Shown: positions 28,101 through 37,849, counted from the stretch's first letter. The stretch: DNA of 64,000 bases from Lachnospiraceae bacterium (GCA_910574885.1 CAJTDD010000007.1:100824-164823), one strand, 5' to 3'. Notes: generated from the letters alone by a model not told the origin. Translations and numbers: made by a program.

Positions 28101-31100
28101 CAGATAAATAAGCCCTAACAACTGCTATTGATGCCAATGCTTGGCTATTATTCGCCGTAATAGAAAACTTCTTATCATCTATCTTATTATTCTTTACGGT
28201 ATCAATGTTACTGTTTGCTTGTGCCGTATCTGCACTTACTGGAACTTCTATGGAACCGTCCAAAAGACCAGCCTTAATCTGTTCAACTGACATTCCTTGG
28301 ATTCCTAGTGCGACCTTCATTTCTGGTGACATCGCTTCAATCTGTGCAACACAATTATTGATATCCGTCTGTAATCCTGTTGTGTCGATTCCAACTTTGC
28401 CTTGGATATTTTCAAGACTACTTTTTAACTGATTAAGTGTATCATAACCAGCTTGGAGTTCACTTTCATTTACATTTAAGTTGATATCGACATTTTCACT
28501 TTTCCCTATCTCCTGCTTACGTGCGACCAGATATTCCAGGATTGAATTTGCGGCATCCAGTTTATCCGTCTTCACATCTAAATCCAAATCAGAATTCTTA
28601 ATTTCATTTATGTAGTCTTTTATAGAAGAGATCTGGTTATCGACTCCCTCAAAGGAATCTGTACCAAGGTCGATATTTATATTATCACCTAAACTGCTTA
28701 ATGTTTCATTTGCAGATTCGGCTTGTGCTTTCAATGTTTCCAGTGAAGCCGTAGGTTCATCCAGATTGATTTCAAAACCATAGTCACTTAATTTCCGCAT
28801 AATCGCCTGTACAGCTTCCACATCAACACCAAGTTCATTGGCAATGTCCTGATCCTGTCCTATCCCGAAATTGATATCCCAGGAACCGTCTTCATTCATA
28901 TGCGCCCACTCGGAGTTGATATTCTGGATATCCGTTAGGAAGTTCTGCGCACCTTCTTGACCTTCTGTAAAATAGCGTTTGATTTTTGGCATTGCAGATT
29001 CATAAGCCGCTATAATCTCTTCATTTGATGCGGATGATAAGTCTTGATTTGACATAAGGTCTGTAAATTCACGGAAAGCATTTGTACCCGTTAAGCCTTT
29101 GTCGTATAAATCCTTAGCTTTTTCAAGATTTCCATAGATCGAGTCATACATATCACCTTCTTCTCCACCAGACATAGCAGACTGCCATTGCTGGTAAGCT
29201 GAAGTCGCCGCTTCATATTGATACTGCAAATCTTGTAAAGAAGAGATATTATCAAGTATTCCATTCCGTGACGCTTCCAATCCAGACGTATCTTGTCCAA
29301 GAAGTTCTGCGGCGGCAAGCTGACCTTCTATATTTTGTAACTCTGTATATTGGTCACTTAGGGCTGACAGATAATCCGTCTTTGTCATTTCATCCATTTG
29401 GACTTGTAATTCAGCTAATGTCTGTTTATTGAGGTGATAACCGTTTGTGGTCTTTTCAAGAGCCTTCTCTGCATCTGAACCGAACATATCCCGAAAAGCA
29501 ACCACATTATCAGCGGAAATACCTGCTCCTGAAACGGATTCTGACATGATTGATTTTAATGTCTCTAACTCTTCCTTTGTCTTTTGTACCGACGTAGAAT
29601 ATAAATCAAATGATTTAGAAGCTTTTTCTGCCGAAGTTTCAACCTCTCCGCTTACCAGACCAGCCTGTATTAACACATCAATAAATCCCTGTATGTCTTC
29701 TTTGGATGATTCTGCGGTCACTCCCCATGCCTCTGCAAGTGTCCATAGTTCATTTTCTCCCGCCTGTTTCCCATTTGTTACAAGGGCATTCATGGCTCCA
29801 ACTGCATCCAGTTCCAAGGATTTTAGCCCTTCCGATGCGTCTTTGATCCCATCTGACAGACTATGGAACTGGTTCTTCTTATTTGAAGTGCCGGATAAGG
29901 CTTCTTGGAATTCCATTGACTTAATGCTTGCAGTATTTAACTGGTCTGTTACATCGTCAAACAACGTTTTGAAAGAAATATTTTCACTTTTTGAAAGAAG
30001 TTCATCCACCTCATCGCTCATAGCAGAGAAATCAGAACGTGCTTTGTTAATACCGTCCTTATCGCCATTGGAAAGGGCTTCATTGTATTTCTCAACTGCT
30101 TCTGCATATTGGTTGAATGTATCTGCAATAGAACCTTTGCCAGTACCTTTTGATAGCATGTCCATTTGGAGAAAAGTTTTATAATTGTCTTGGTTCTTAT
30201 CTAAGATTTCCTTATTTTGCTTCAAATATTGGGCAGACTGATTTAAAATGTAATCCAAAACATTAATACTATCTTCATCAGTATATTTAGATTTAAGATC
30301 TTCTAACTTATTCATGAAGTCATTGATCGATTCATCTGCTTGCAAAGCGTTGCCATCAAAGAAGATTGTTTTTGTACCGGAACCGTCACCAGTCTCTTCT
30401 AAATAAATCCCTTTCTCTTCAAATAGCTTTACAATACTATCAATATCTTTACGCAAACTATCCTGATTAATAGCTTTCGTATTACCAAGGATATATTTTC
30501 TATCTTTTGTTGTTTGTTCCTTAGCGTTCTTATACTCCTCCTTGTTTTCATTCAGAGTTTTCTTTGCGTTCTCAGATGAAATCTGTTGCAATAAACCTAA
30601 CTGTGTTTGGAGACTGCCATTCACTAAATCAACATTAGTTGCTTGCGTTCCATATTGGTCGGTTATTTGCATTTGAATGTCTAGGATCTGCTGGCGTGTC
30701 TCATATTCCTCAGATTGGGAAAGTGTGCCTGAATTTAATTTTTCTTTAAGTTCTTTATATTTTGCAATTTGGTCAGATAAGGCATTGTTAGATTCTTTCC
30801 ATACAGATGTTGTTTCTGTAGCTGATTCTGCAAGGCGATCCTGTCTGTAGATTACATCGTCAAGCAATTTTGTAATACCAGCTACCGCTAATTCGATTCC
30901 AGCCGATGCTAAAAAGCCTACTGCGAAATTTGCCAAGAATGATTTCGGATTAAATGCTTTTTCAAATTCTACACCTGTTGATTTTAAGTGTTCTTTGTAG
31001 CCTTCAAGTGAAGCGGAGCCATCTTTAACTGTGGAAATATATTTTCTAAATTCATCATCATTTTTACTCAAACCAGTTTGAAAGGAAGTCAAATCATTTT

Positions 31101-32622
31101 TGCCATCTAAACACATATTATTCCAGTTTGATAGTAAACTGCTGCATTCTGAAAAATGTTCCTTCCAATTTTTTGTATTTTTTATTGCCGAAAAATTAAT
31201 ACCAAACAGATCCCCGTCAATACTCGTTTTCCCATTCTTATCACGTCCAATATCAATTCCTTTTCCAGTAAATACATTCCGCAATGCCATAAATGAAGAT
31301 ATCATAGTCGGTAAAAGTAGCTGTTTATCTTGTAGATTAGTCATGCTAGAAACAATTCCATCAAGAAAAGATACTCCACCCTTCAGCGTGTCTGTTTGGG
31401 CAAATTTACCAATAAGTTCTGTCCAACTATTTGAGAGTCTATTTAACCTTCCCTCAAGATTTTCTGCTGATTTCTCAGCCTCAGCCATAGCAGAGCCTTT
31501 TCCATGAGAGTAAGTATCCGTCATTTTTTGGTAGTCACCAGAAGATATCCCACTAAGAATTGCCGCTAATACATTTGCTTGTCGTTTCTGCCCTATATTT
31601 CTCAAAATATCTGATTTAAGGACATCTCCCTCTGGAAGTCTGTCATATGCTACGGAAAGTTCCTTCAACAACTCAATAGGCGTTTTTAACTGCTCAGAAC
31701 CATTTACAAATTTTGTTTGTGAAATGTTTAATGCCTTAAATGTGTCTACTATTTTCTCATTAGAGGTATCTTGTAGATTTACAAAAAGGCTCTTCAATGA
31801 AGTTCCAATCACATTACCGTTTTGCTTTGTTCTGGCTACTGCTGTCCCAATAATTGCAGATAATTCATTAATTTCCACTCCTGTTTGTGCAGCCATAGAA
31901 GCAGCTTTTGAAGTTGCCTGTCCCATGTCTGTCATGTTGACGGAAAAGGAATTCGTGATAGCGTTCTGTCCATCAAGCACAGTACCGAGTTTTTCAACTG
32001 AACCAGCGTAATCATAAGCTGCATTAGTTGCCAATAAATATGAATTACTCACATCAGAACTCATATCACCGGCTGCTTGCCCTAACATGGATAAATCTGC
32101 CATTGCTTCACCTTGTTCGCCATAAAAACCGCTTCGGCTCATTTCTTGGACGGCAGTTAAATAATCTGTAAATATACGACCATGTTCAGATGCCGTCTTG
32201 AAGGACTCGTTGCTCAATGCCTTTAATTCTGATGCCGTACTATCTGATGTTTTTGAAATCTCTGTGAGAATTGAGTCCATCTCTTTCAAATCACTTACTG
32301 CATCACGCACCTTGTCAGATCCCCAGTCTATTGCATTTGCATTAGAAAACAAGGAGAATAAATGATTTGCTTTGTCTGCTAATTGTGATAGGCTTGATGA
32401 CTTGCCTTCTTTATAATCAATATCTACTTGAATTGGATTCTTCTTCGTCCTCTTCTGAGTTTGCTCTAATGTTTGATCTATACCTTTTTGTGTTGCTTTA
32501 TTATCAATTTCTATATCTGTTTTTAATTTTACTTCATGTTCCTTGCCAGTTAAATCTTTCAGTTGTTTTTCTGCTTCTGACGTATCTAAAGTCGCTTTAA
32601 TTCTTGCTTCAAATTCGCTCAT
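25168..32622 (-). CDS. phage-type tail tape measure protein, TP901 core, 2484 residues, no other tail genes nearby
   Basis: The N-terminal region (about 100-420) carries the TP901-type tape-measure core (SRSGFYGEQGEAMADLSMLG, ISELSAIIGTAVARTK-like text). A hydrophobic patch at about 560-590 follows (FAVGFLASAGIELAVAGI), then more than 1000 residues of helical coiled-coil text. Around 1480-1560 is a GEKLVGELGREIVVNPHTG segment as in prophage tape measures, and the last 250 residues hold an SH3-like domain (VGDAVTFANGKYFYSSDG). If used as a length ruler at about 0.15 nm per residue it would set a tail near 370 nm. No portal, capsid, tail tube, baseplate, holin or lysin gene occurs on either side in this window, which is unusual. 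It has its own ribosome site (AAAGGAAA) and is flanked by terminators. Confidence 0.88.
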   Translation of the reverse strand: MSEFEARIKATLDTSEAEKQLKDLTGKEHEVKLKTDIEIDNKATQKGIDQTLEQTQKRTKKNPIQVDIDYKEGKSSSLSQLADKANHLFSLFSNANAIDWGSDKVRDAVSDLKEMDSILTEISKTSDSTASELKALSNESFKTASEHGRIFTDYLTAVQEMSRSGFYGEQGEAMADLSMLGQAAGDMSSDVSNSYLLATNAAYDYAGSVEKLGTVLDGQNAITNSFSVNMTDMGQATSKAASMAAQTGVEINELSAIIGTAVARTKQNGNVIGTSLKSLFVNLQDTSNEKIVDTFKALNISQTKFVNGSEQLKTPIELLKELSVAYDRLPEGDVLKSDILRNIGQKRQANVLAAILSGISSGDYQKMTDTYSHGKGSAMAEAEKSAENLEGRLNRLSNSWTELIGKFAQTDTLKGGVSFLDGIVSSMTNLQDKQLLLPTMISSFMALRNVFTGKGIDIGRDKNGKTSIDGDLFGINFSAIKNTKNWKEHFSECSSLLSNWNNMCLDGKNDLTSFQTGLSKNDDEFRKYISTVKDGSASLEGYKEHLKSTGVEFEKAFNPKSFLANFAVGFLASAGIELAVAGITKLLDDVIYRQDRLAESATETTSVWKESNNALSDQIAKYKELKEKLNSGTLSQSEEYETRQQILDIQMQITDQYGTQATNVDLVNGSLQTQLGLLQQISSENAKKTLNENKEEYKNAKEQTTKDRKYILGNTKAINQDSLRKDIDSIVKLFEEKGIYLEETGDGSGTKTIFFDGNALQADESINDFMNKLEDLKSKYTDEDSINVLDYILNQSAQYLKQNKEILDKNQDNYKTFLQMDMLSKGTGKGSIADTFNQYAEAVEKYNEALSNGDKDGINKARSDFSAMSDEVDELLSKSENISFKTLFDDVTDQLNTASIKSMEFQEALSGTSNKKNQFHSLSDGIKDASEGLKSLELDAVGAMNALVTNGKQAGENELWTLAEAWGVTAESSKEDIQGFIDVLIQAGLVSGEVETSAEKASKSFDLYSTSVQKTKEELETLKSIMSESVSGAGISADNVVAFRDMFGSDAEKALEKTTNGYHLNKQTLAELQVQMDEMTKTDYLSALSDQYTELQNIEGQLAAAELLGQDTSGLEASRNGILDNISSLQDLQYQYEAATSAYQQWQSAMSGGEEGDMYDSIYGNLEKAKDLYDKGLTGTNAFREFTDLMSNQDLSSASNEEIIAAYESAMPKIKRYFTEGQEGAQNFLTDIQNINSEWAHMNEDGSWDINFGIGQDQDIANELGVDVEAVQAIMRKLSDYGFEINLDEPTASLETLKAQAESANETLSSLGDNINIDLGTDSFEGVDNQISSIKDYINEIKNSDLDLDVKTDKLDAANSILEYLVARKQEIGKSENVDINLNVNESELQAGYDTLNQLKSSLENIQGKVGIDTTGLQTDINNCVAQIEAMSPEMKVALGIQGMSVEQIKAGLLDGSIEVPVSADTAQANSNIDTVKNNKIDDKKFSITANNSQALASIAVVRAYLSGITNKSVTVTVNKITNETTNKSSGAAPASSGGAHSVNGTAHVQGTAFAGGNWGNPTAGEKLVGELGREIVVNPHTGQWYTVGDNGAEFVEIPKNAIVFNHVQSESLLNNGHIVGRGKALASGTALSSGTGKFNVGGSGSQSTSKKKPTTSSTKSSSKSNSSNNSSDTSDKADEFKETIDYIEMKIDRIERQIKNLERVAGSAYNTFSKRNTALRNQISSITEEISTQQAGYDRYIQQANSVSLSENYKSQVRDGAIDISTITDEELAKNIKEYQEWYEKALDCRDAVEELKESVRDLYTEAFDNVVTLYDGILGQLEHRQNILEGYIDQAEAQGYIISTKYYDALISNELNKLDDLTKERQDLINSMNDAITNGNIEEGSEQWYEFQSEINGVNEAIQESNTSLIEFGNSIRDIEWEIFDKIQDRISGITDESDFLVKLLSSNKLFDDKGLITDEGKATMGLHGVNYNTYMSQADEYRKEMEKIQAELSKDPHDQTLVERRKELLELQQESILAAEDEKEAIKDLVEDGINKQLDSLQELINKYNDMMDAQKDMYDYQKEISEKQKKINEAEKQLISFQGDDSEEGAATRQELKNELNELKADLEETQYQKSIAEQKKLLDELYTEYETVLNLRLDNIDLLIMDIIGNVNSESSSIRDTIVSEAESVGYKITDSMSTIWTDSTNKLTGVITTYGDKFTSSLTGVQTAINDLKNLIQQAVNASNETANKNIDNTDKQQTEQTSKPTPPPAPAPKPSTPINSGDGVPRVGDAVTFANGKYFYSSDGKAPNGSQMLGKTVYITKINNASWAKKPYHISKGSSLGANDLGWVSLDQLRGYKNGTESVEKDQWAWTNEDNQPETVVRKSDGAILTRVHRGDQIYNNESTKNLWHLVNNPGDYIKRFYPNAPSAEALQPVIHERPATTIQNEIHVEFNLENVQKPEDFLRFIQHDEKAHRLLQTMMFAELSGRSSFEKYKIRI

Positions 32623-32658
32623 ATACTATTTATCATTTCCTTTATTTTTGCATAATAA

Positions 32659-32688
32659 AAGAGAGACTACTGTGAAATAATCTCTCTT
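32659..32688 (-). terminator. terminator between the zinc-ribbon gene and the tape-measure gene
   Basis: AAGAGAGA (32659-32666) / TCTCTCTT (32681-32688) followed on the minus strand by TTATTATG. It implies separate transcription of the tape-measure gene or regulated read-through. Confidence 0.6.
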
Positions 32689-32716
32689 AGTTTCATTTTT
32701 ATATTAAGTATTCTTT

Positions 32717-33175
32717 TTACCACTTATGCTTGCAATTAACACAGACTCTATTTACAGAATTTGTACGGTAGCCTGTTAAAATTGACCATTTCTTAGGAAT
32801 AAGTTGTACTGAAGTGCATCCGCACCGAGGGCAACGTACTATGGGTTCTGGTTTGGTACTTACAGAAGGAGTTGCAAAAGCTGTTGGATCATATTCTTTT
32901 CTGAGAATTTCCTTCGCTTTTTCTAAATCTTTTGGTGCTTTAAACTTATATTCTAAATGATAAAACTCCTTATTATCTAAAGGTTCATCACTTATATAAT
33001 AACCTGCTTTAGGAAGAGAATAATAATACCAATCCACTTCTTCCGGTGCTGTTTCGGCTTCTTCCATATCAAGGCTTGCCCCACATACGAGACATGTACT
33101 TAGAGAGTTCTTCTGTTTCAAAATTTCTTCATTTAGAACACTTCCACACGCCTCACATAATATTTTACGCCCCAT
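32717..33175 (-). CDS. double zinc-ribbon protein, function unknown
   Basis: 152 residues. An N-terminal ribbon CEACGSVLNE...CLVCGAS and a C-terminal ribbon CPRCGCTSVQLIPKKW...CVNCKHKW provide two Cys4 sites; the middle is acidic with no known motif. Such ribbons bind DNA, RNA or protein. It lies between the unknown gene at 33286 and the tape-measure gene. AGGAGGTGCTGGT precedes the ATG. Confidence 0.7.
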   Translation of the reverse strand: MGRKILCEACGSVLNEEILKQKNSLSTCLVCGASLDMEEAETAPEEVDWYYYSLPKAGYYISDEPLDNKEFYHLEYKFKAPKDLEKAKEILRKEYDPTAFATPSVSTKPEPIVRCPRCGCTSVQLIPKKWSILTGYRTNSVNRVCVNCKHKW

Positions 33176-33285
33176 ACCAGCACCTCCTAGCCCTCAAATT
33201 AATTACCTATATCTTATCACACATTACTTCATTTAGCAATACAAACAGAACATATTTTCTGTACTATTTTCTACATTGTTACTAT

Positions 33286-34020
33286 CTATCTTGTTATCGT
33301 ATTAATCAGTGTATCAATTCCAGATTTCTTATACAAATATCCTGCAACGCCGCTAAATAAAGGGATTGTATCTTTAATTTCATCAAAGTTATTCATAAAA
33401 TCTAATACAGCATCTAATGTAGATTTCCTTTGATCATATAATTTTTTATTCTCGTTTTTGTAGTCGATAATTACATTAAGAATTTCTACAATCTCATCAG
33501 GACTCAACTGTAACATAAAAACCAAATCCTTTTTCTCTTCCTCATGAAGGTTATCCCAAGCCTCTTTATCAAACAGAAAATTACCTATGATCCTGTCGCT
33601 TGGCAACACATTGTCTTCATCATCAAGGCATTGAACGTCATATTGAGCCTGAATACCAGCGAAAAATTCTTTTCGTATATTAGGATCTATCAACTGGATA
33701 GATGTGATCTCATCTTCATATAAATCTGCATATTTTTCTTTGCCAAATAAAAACCTATAACTTCTCTTTGGTTCCCCATCAATAAGATGTTCATTTTTTG
33801 CTATCAACATACCCGAAATTACAGTACCAGCTTCTAAGCTGACCATGTAAAACTTCTTGAGTTCCAATTCTTTCTCTGCTACACTATTTTCGTTCTCCAA
33901 ATATAATATTCTCCTTTTTAAATTTATTTTCTTGTATTTTTCAATATTCAGTTGTCTAAATTTTTTGTTTGGAATCCTTTGGCTGAATTTGAATTGCCGA
34001 TAACCAAGACTCTGTTTCAT
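33286..34020 (-). CDS. unknown protein of the polymerase/tape-measure block
   Basis: 244 residues, not recognised. The N-terminus is basic (YRQFKFSQRIPNKKFRQL), the centre is beta-rich with acidic stretches, the end amphipathic (IKDTIPLFSGVAGYLYKKSG). No signal peptide and no cysteine motif. It starts 11 bp before a short overlapping frame and follows the small HTH gene. Confidence 0.6.
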   Translation of the reverse strand: MKQSLGYRQFKFSQRIPNKKFRQLNIEKYKKINLKRRILYLENENSVAEKELELKKFYMVSLEAGTVISGMLIAKNEHLIDGEPKRSYRFLFGKEKYADLYEDEITSIQLIDPNIRKEFFAGIQAQYDVQCLDDEDNVLPSDRIIGNFLFDKEAWDNLHEEEKKDLVFMLQLSPDEIVEILNVIIDYKNENKKLYDQRKSTLDAVLDFMNNFDEIKDTIPLFSGVAGYLYKKSGIDTLINTITR

Positions 34021-34127
34021 AATTTAATGCCTTAAAAATCTTATTGATTTTATATAGCTCATTAATATCGGTCGAAGAATAAAATCTTTCATTTAATAGT
34101 TGTATCAAATAATCATACAATTCATCA

Positions 34128-34367
34128 TTAATAGTCGCTCTTACAATAACAATCGCCCTCTCTTTCCATTATCTCATGCACTGATTTCAAAAATTTTCCA
34201 TCAAGAAATTCATGCACTTTTTTTATTTGTATTTTCCTCAACTTACATTCTCCACTGAGCCATCTGCTACAGCGTCCTTGGTCGCATCCAATATAGTCGG
34301 CAAAATGGGTAATGCGAATCCCATTTGCTTTTAAATATTTCCTTGCGATAACATTTAATGTATCCAT
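34128..34367 (-). CDS. small HTH protein, XRE-like
   Basis: 79 residues from ATG 34367, chosen because GGGAGGTGTGAGG lies directly upstream. The centre (ITHFADYIGCDQGRCSRWLSGE) is a helix-turn-helix of the lambda-repressor class. A repressor or activator of the block that contains the RNA polymerase-like gene is likely but not shown. Confidence 0.65.
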   Translation of the reverse strand: MDTLNVIARKYLKANGIRITHFADYIGCDQGRCSRWLSGECKLRKIQIKKVHEFLDGKFLKSVHEIMEREGDCYCKSDY

Positions 34368-34479
34368 CCTCACACCTCCCGTCATTCAAATTTTTCTATG
34401 TTGATATTGCAATTTTTAACTACTCGAAGTGGGTCGCCACTCCTCTCTTTTCTATACAAATCTACGATTTTAAAAAAAA

Positions 34480-34515
34480 TGCTTAGAACAACCTATTTTA
34501 AAGGCTTTCTAAGCA
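34480..34515 (-). terminator. terminator after the RNA polymerase-like gene
   Basis: TGCTTAGAA (34480-34488) / TTCTAAGCA (34507-34515), followed on the minus strand by eight T. It lies 46 bp past the stop of the 1070-residue gene. Confidence 0.8.
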
Positions 34516-34560
34516 CTCATATTTATATCAAAACTCCCAATTATTCTATTTATTCTATAA

Positions 34561-37500
34561 CTATTGCTTATTTTTGTTTCTCAGTTCATTTATCCTTGAA
34601 CATTTCGGACTGCATGTCTTAAAATTCCCGCCTACTACGATGAATTTTTTCTGGCAAACGGCACATGTTTTTACTTTCGCTTCTTTTGAATACATATAAT
34701 AATCAATCATTGGATTGCTATCATTTACCCAAAACAATTCTTCAGAGTGATAATCTGGCTCTTCATTATCTAAAGGATAATTTTCAGGTAAATACAAATA
34801 TATTTTATCGTAATCCATACCATATATTATTTTGACCAAACCCTTTTTTACAAATCTCTCTAATCCTTTCTTAGCAATAGTCCTTCCTATCCAACGGTCT
34901 ATTGTAGTCCGTGTTACTTTCTGATAGCGGGCATTATTATATATCTTAAAGTGATTGCGGTTGTCATCTGTAATAGATCCCTGGTCTTCCAGTCCATCCA
35001 AATATTTTTTCTTTCTTTTATAAAGAACCAGCAAAAGATATAATAAATAGCGGTCAGTCTCACATCCCTTTCTACATGAAAGATTGCTTATCCAAGAATA
35101 TTCATAATCCATAATCGGAACCGCATATTCATCCAACATTTCTTTTTGCACTGCCTTAACCATGTCATTGATCATATTTTCTTTTTCTTCTGACTTTTTA
35201 TAGGCATTTCTTTTGACTTGAAAAAGTTTTTCTGGTTTATGCCTTAAATTAAATAACAGATTTTCATATAAGATATCTCCGAAACAGCTCCAAAGGATAG
35301 ATTTGTCGGAATCCCTATTTTCTTCTTGAAAATATTCAATATCTATAAGATACAAGGCCGTCTTTCTACGGAACCCAATTTTCTCACTAATATTATACTT
35401 TTCCTTTACTACATTTTTCAAAATAGAATAACAATGAAAATAATAAACATCATAGCCCAAATTCTTACTTTGTTTACTAGCATTGTATTTTTCCCTAAGT
35501 CTTTTTCTAAACTTCTCGGTATCCTTTATCTTTAATTTCATCAGTTTATCCCGTAATGCTTTATATGTATCAGAAGAACGGTCAACTTTAAAATCAACAT
35601 CTTGGAAATATACAGGATTGAAGTCTTTATCGTCAACTGGATTTACCCAGATATTTCCCTTATTGCTTTTGGTATTATCCCCTATATATTTGCTTATACA
35701 ATTAACATTACTTTGGTTATTGATTTTTTTGTTATCACAGCACTTATCAGTTTTTTTATCCTTTGCATATTTAAAAAAATATGGATACTCCCTTTCCAGC
35801 CATTCATGATACATTCCTTGATATTTTCCCAAAGAAGGCATGTATTGGGACTTGGGATTATCTATGCAGAAATTATTATATGCTGTCAATATACGGACAA
35901 AATCAACGTCTATCTCATATGCCATGTTCAAATATTTTGTCATGACATTCGAGATATCGCCTATCCTTTCATTTTTAAAGCTGCGCATTAGGCAGTCATA
36001 TATATTCTGGTCATTTACTTCCGACGGTTCTGCCTTTTTCATTTCGTAATAAAGCGGCAGCTTTTTTCTATCTAACAAATCAATAAATGCTCTATCTGGT
36101 GTCAGGAGCAATTCATCACCATCTACATCGCATTGCAGAATCTTTGTCAATAAATCATGTGTGCTGATTACTGTATCCATACCAATGAACCATTTTTTAC
36201 ATTCATCTGATTTCTCCAACAAACGTATTCCATGCTCGCAGTCTGATAAATGTGGACTCCTTAGACAACATACTTCCGTCACATCTTGTTTTTCACAATA
36301 TAACGCATTATATACATGATTCTTTGGTATGAGTCCTTCTGGTTCTTCCGTACCGCAGAACCAATATTCACATGCAGCATAGAGATCTGGGCAAATGTAA
36401 TTGTAGTATCCTTTAATATATGGCCTTCCTGACATAGCTTTTTTACGTTCAGATTGGATTTTTTTATCAATCCTTTTTCTGACAAATGAATCCTGTAACA
36501 TCTGGGGATATGCTTTGATTGACGCATAGAACGGATCAAGGCCATCTATTTCATCCATATCTGCCCCCATAATCTCAAGGGCAGTATCAGGATTGATTTT
36601 AGCATCATTAATTTTTTCAATCGTCAATTTTGACAAATCCTTAATCTTTTCATCTGTCACATTTTCTCTTGGGATCGTCTGATAGAACTGATATGCAGAC
36701 AAAACAATAGGATCTCCATTATTGGGATAATGCATCGTATTATTAACGCAAATCTTTAATCCATTGCCTTCAAATGCTTCCTTATAATCCTCCCACGATT
36801 TATAAAATTTCCACATTTTTAACTGACTGCCATTTAAAATCATCTTAATTTTGTCCCTGATATAATTAACTGAAATCTCATTTCCCCATACATCCTTAAT
36901 TATGTCTTTCGCAATGCCTTTTTCTTGTTTCTCTATAATAAACTGCCGGAAATTGAATGGAAATACTGCTCCTTTTATCCATCCCCCTCGAATCTGACAG
37001 CTCTGTGGGAATACCCCTGGAAGAAATATTCCTGCACCATCCATATGATTTATGGGAACTGGCATTGTCCTTTCTTCGATTGTATGGGACTCCATATCTA
37101 AATAATTTACTCTTTCAATTACATCAGTCTCAAACTCCGGCAAGACAAGAATTTCATTTATATCAATATCAATGGATGGTTCCACACTCTTTGAGAAAAC
37201 CAATGATGTATATGCTAAATACTTTCCTGTATTACATCCACCATTTTGATTTATAATTTCTAAAGTCAGCCCACACATTAATCGCTTTTGGTTATTTTTT
37301 AAGAAACCCTCTTGCATTAAACAGACCTGCCGTTTTTTCATTTGGTTAGCAGATGATGAATATACCTTATATTTTTCTCCATTAATCAGCACGCCTTTAT
37401 CAATCAACTGTTTTAAAAGTATTTCATGCCAACTATATTCATCTTTTTCTGATGTACCTGGACAGTCCAATATTATGATCTCTTTTATCAATGGAATTTC

Positions 37501-37773
37501 TTTCGGATTTTTGTCATCATAGACTAATGATTCTGATAAACGGACACATTCATTTTCAAATCCTGCAATAAGTTTACTTATAATAGGCTCATTATTTTTA
37601 TAAAACAATGACTTTTTGGCGATTTCCCTAACATCAGGATAACTACTAACACTATTTAAAAGTTCTTCTTTTGTTTTCTGTTTTTCATCCGATTTATTGA
37701 TTGCCCTGTATTGATTATATATTTCCCGTTCTTCCTTAGTCAAACAATCAAAAACTGATAAGTTAAACATCAT
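34561..37773 (-). CDS. single-chain RNA polymerase of the YonO / cellular RdRP (double-psi beta-barrel) type
   Basis: 1070 residues. The key signature is CDVDGDELLL with Asp549, Asp551 and Asp553, equivalent to the NADFDGD metal-binding loop of RNA polymerase beta-prime and the DxDGD of QDE-1-type RdRPs. Before it comes RSPHLSD (505-511), like the R-P-P-T-L-H region of beta-prime, and the spacing to DxDGD fits. An earlier segment MDGAGIFLPG (244-253) and RGGWIKGAVFPF (262-273, Lys267) fits the first barrel with its basic residue. The C-terminus has a CxxC-x13-CxxxC zinc knuckle. In Bacillus phage SPbeta, YonO of this family is a DNA-dependent RNA polymerase; the same role is inferred here, without proof. 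It follows a 140-residue unknown gene in an apparent unit with the helicase gene. Confidence 0.8.
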   Translation of the reverse strand: MMFNLSVFDCLTKEEREIYNQYRAINKSDEKQKTKEELLNSVSSYPDVREIAKKSLFYKNNEPIISKLIAGFENECVRLSESLVYDDKNPKEIPLIKEIIILDCPGTSEKDEYSWHEILLKQLIDKGVLINGEKYKVYSSSANQMKKRQVCLMQEGFLKNNQKRLMCGLTLEIINQNGGCNTGKYLAYTSLVFSKSVEPSIDIDINEILVLPEFETDVIERVNYLDMESHTIEERTMPVPINHMDGAGIFLPGVFPQSCQIRGGWIKGAVFPFNFRQFIIEKQEKGIAKDIIKDVWGNEISVNYIRDKIKMILNGSQLKMWKFYKSWEDYKEAFEGNGLKICVNNTMHYPNNGDPIVLSAYQFYQTIPRENVTDEKIKDLSKLTIEKINDAKINPDTALEIMGADMDEIDGLDPFYASIKAYPQMLQDSFVRKRIDKKIQSERKKAMSGRPYIKGYYNYICPDLYAACEYWFCGTEEPEGLIPKNHVYNALYCEKQDVTEVCCLRSPHLSDCEHGIRLLEKSDECKKWFIGMDTVISTHDLLTKILQCDVDGDELLLTPDRAFIDLLDRKKLPLYYEMKKAEPSEVNDQNIYDCLMRSFKNERIGDISNVMTKYLNMAYEIDVDFVRILTAYNNFCIDNPKSQYMPSLGKYQGMYHEWLEREYPYFFKYAKDKKTDKCCDNKKINNQSNVNCISKYIGDNTKSNKGNIWVNPVDDKDFNPVYFQDVDFKVDRSSDTYKALRDKLMKLKIKDTEKFRKRLREKYNASKQSKNLGYDVYYFHCYSILKNVVKEKYNISEKIGFRRKTALYLIDIEYFQEENRDSDKSILWSCFGDILYENLLFNLRHKPEKLFQVKRNAYKKSEEKENMINDMVKAVQKEMLDEYAVPIMDYEYSWISNLSCRKGCETDRYLLYLLLVLYKRKKKYLDGLEDQGSITDDNRNHFKIYNNARYQKVTRTTIDRWIGRTIAKKGLERFVKKGLVKIIYGMDYDKIYLYLPENYPLDNEEPDYHSEELFWVNDSNPMIDYYMYSKEAKVKTCAVCQKKFIVVGGNFKTCSPKCSRINELRNKNKQ

Positions 37774-37849
37774 ATATCTTCTTGCTTTTGCAATTTCATT
37801 TTCTTTTATAACAATTCCTCCATTCCCTCTCTATTTTCCTCAGCAACTT

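Noticed and set aside
34022..34170. Extra small gene between the HTH gene and the gene at 33286
   Set aside because: A 60-codon frame exists but without a start codon or ribosome site and overlaps both neighbours.
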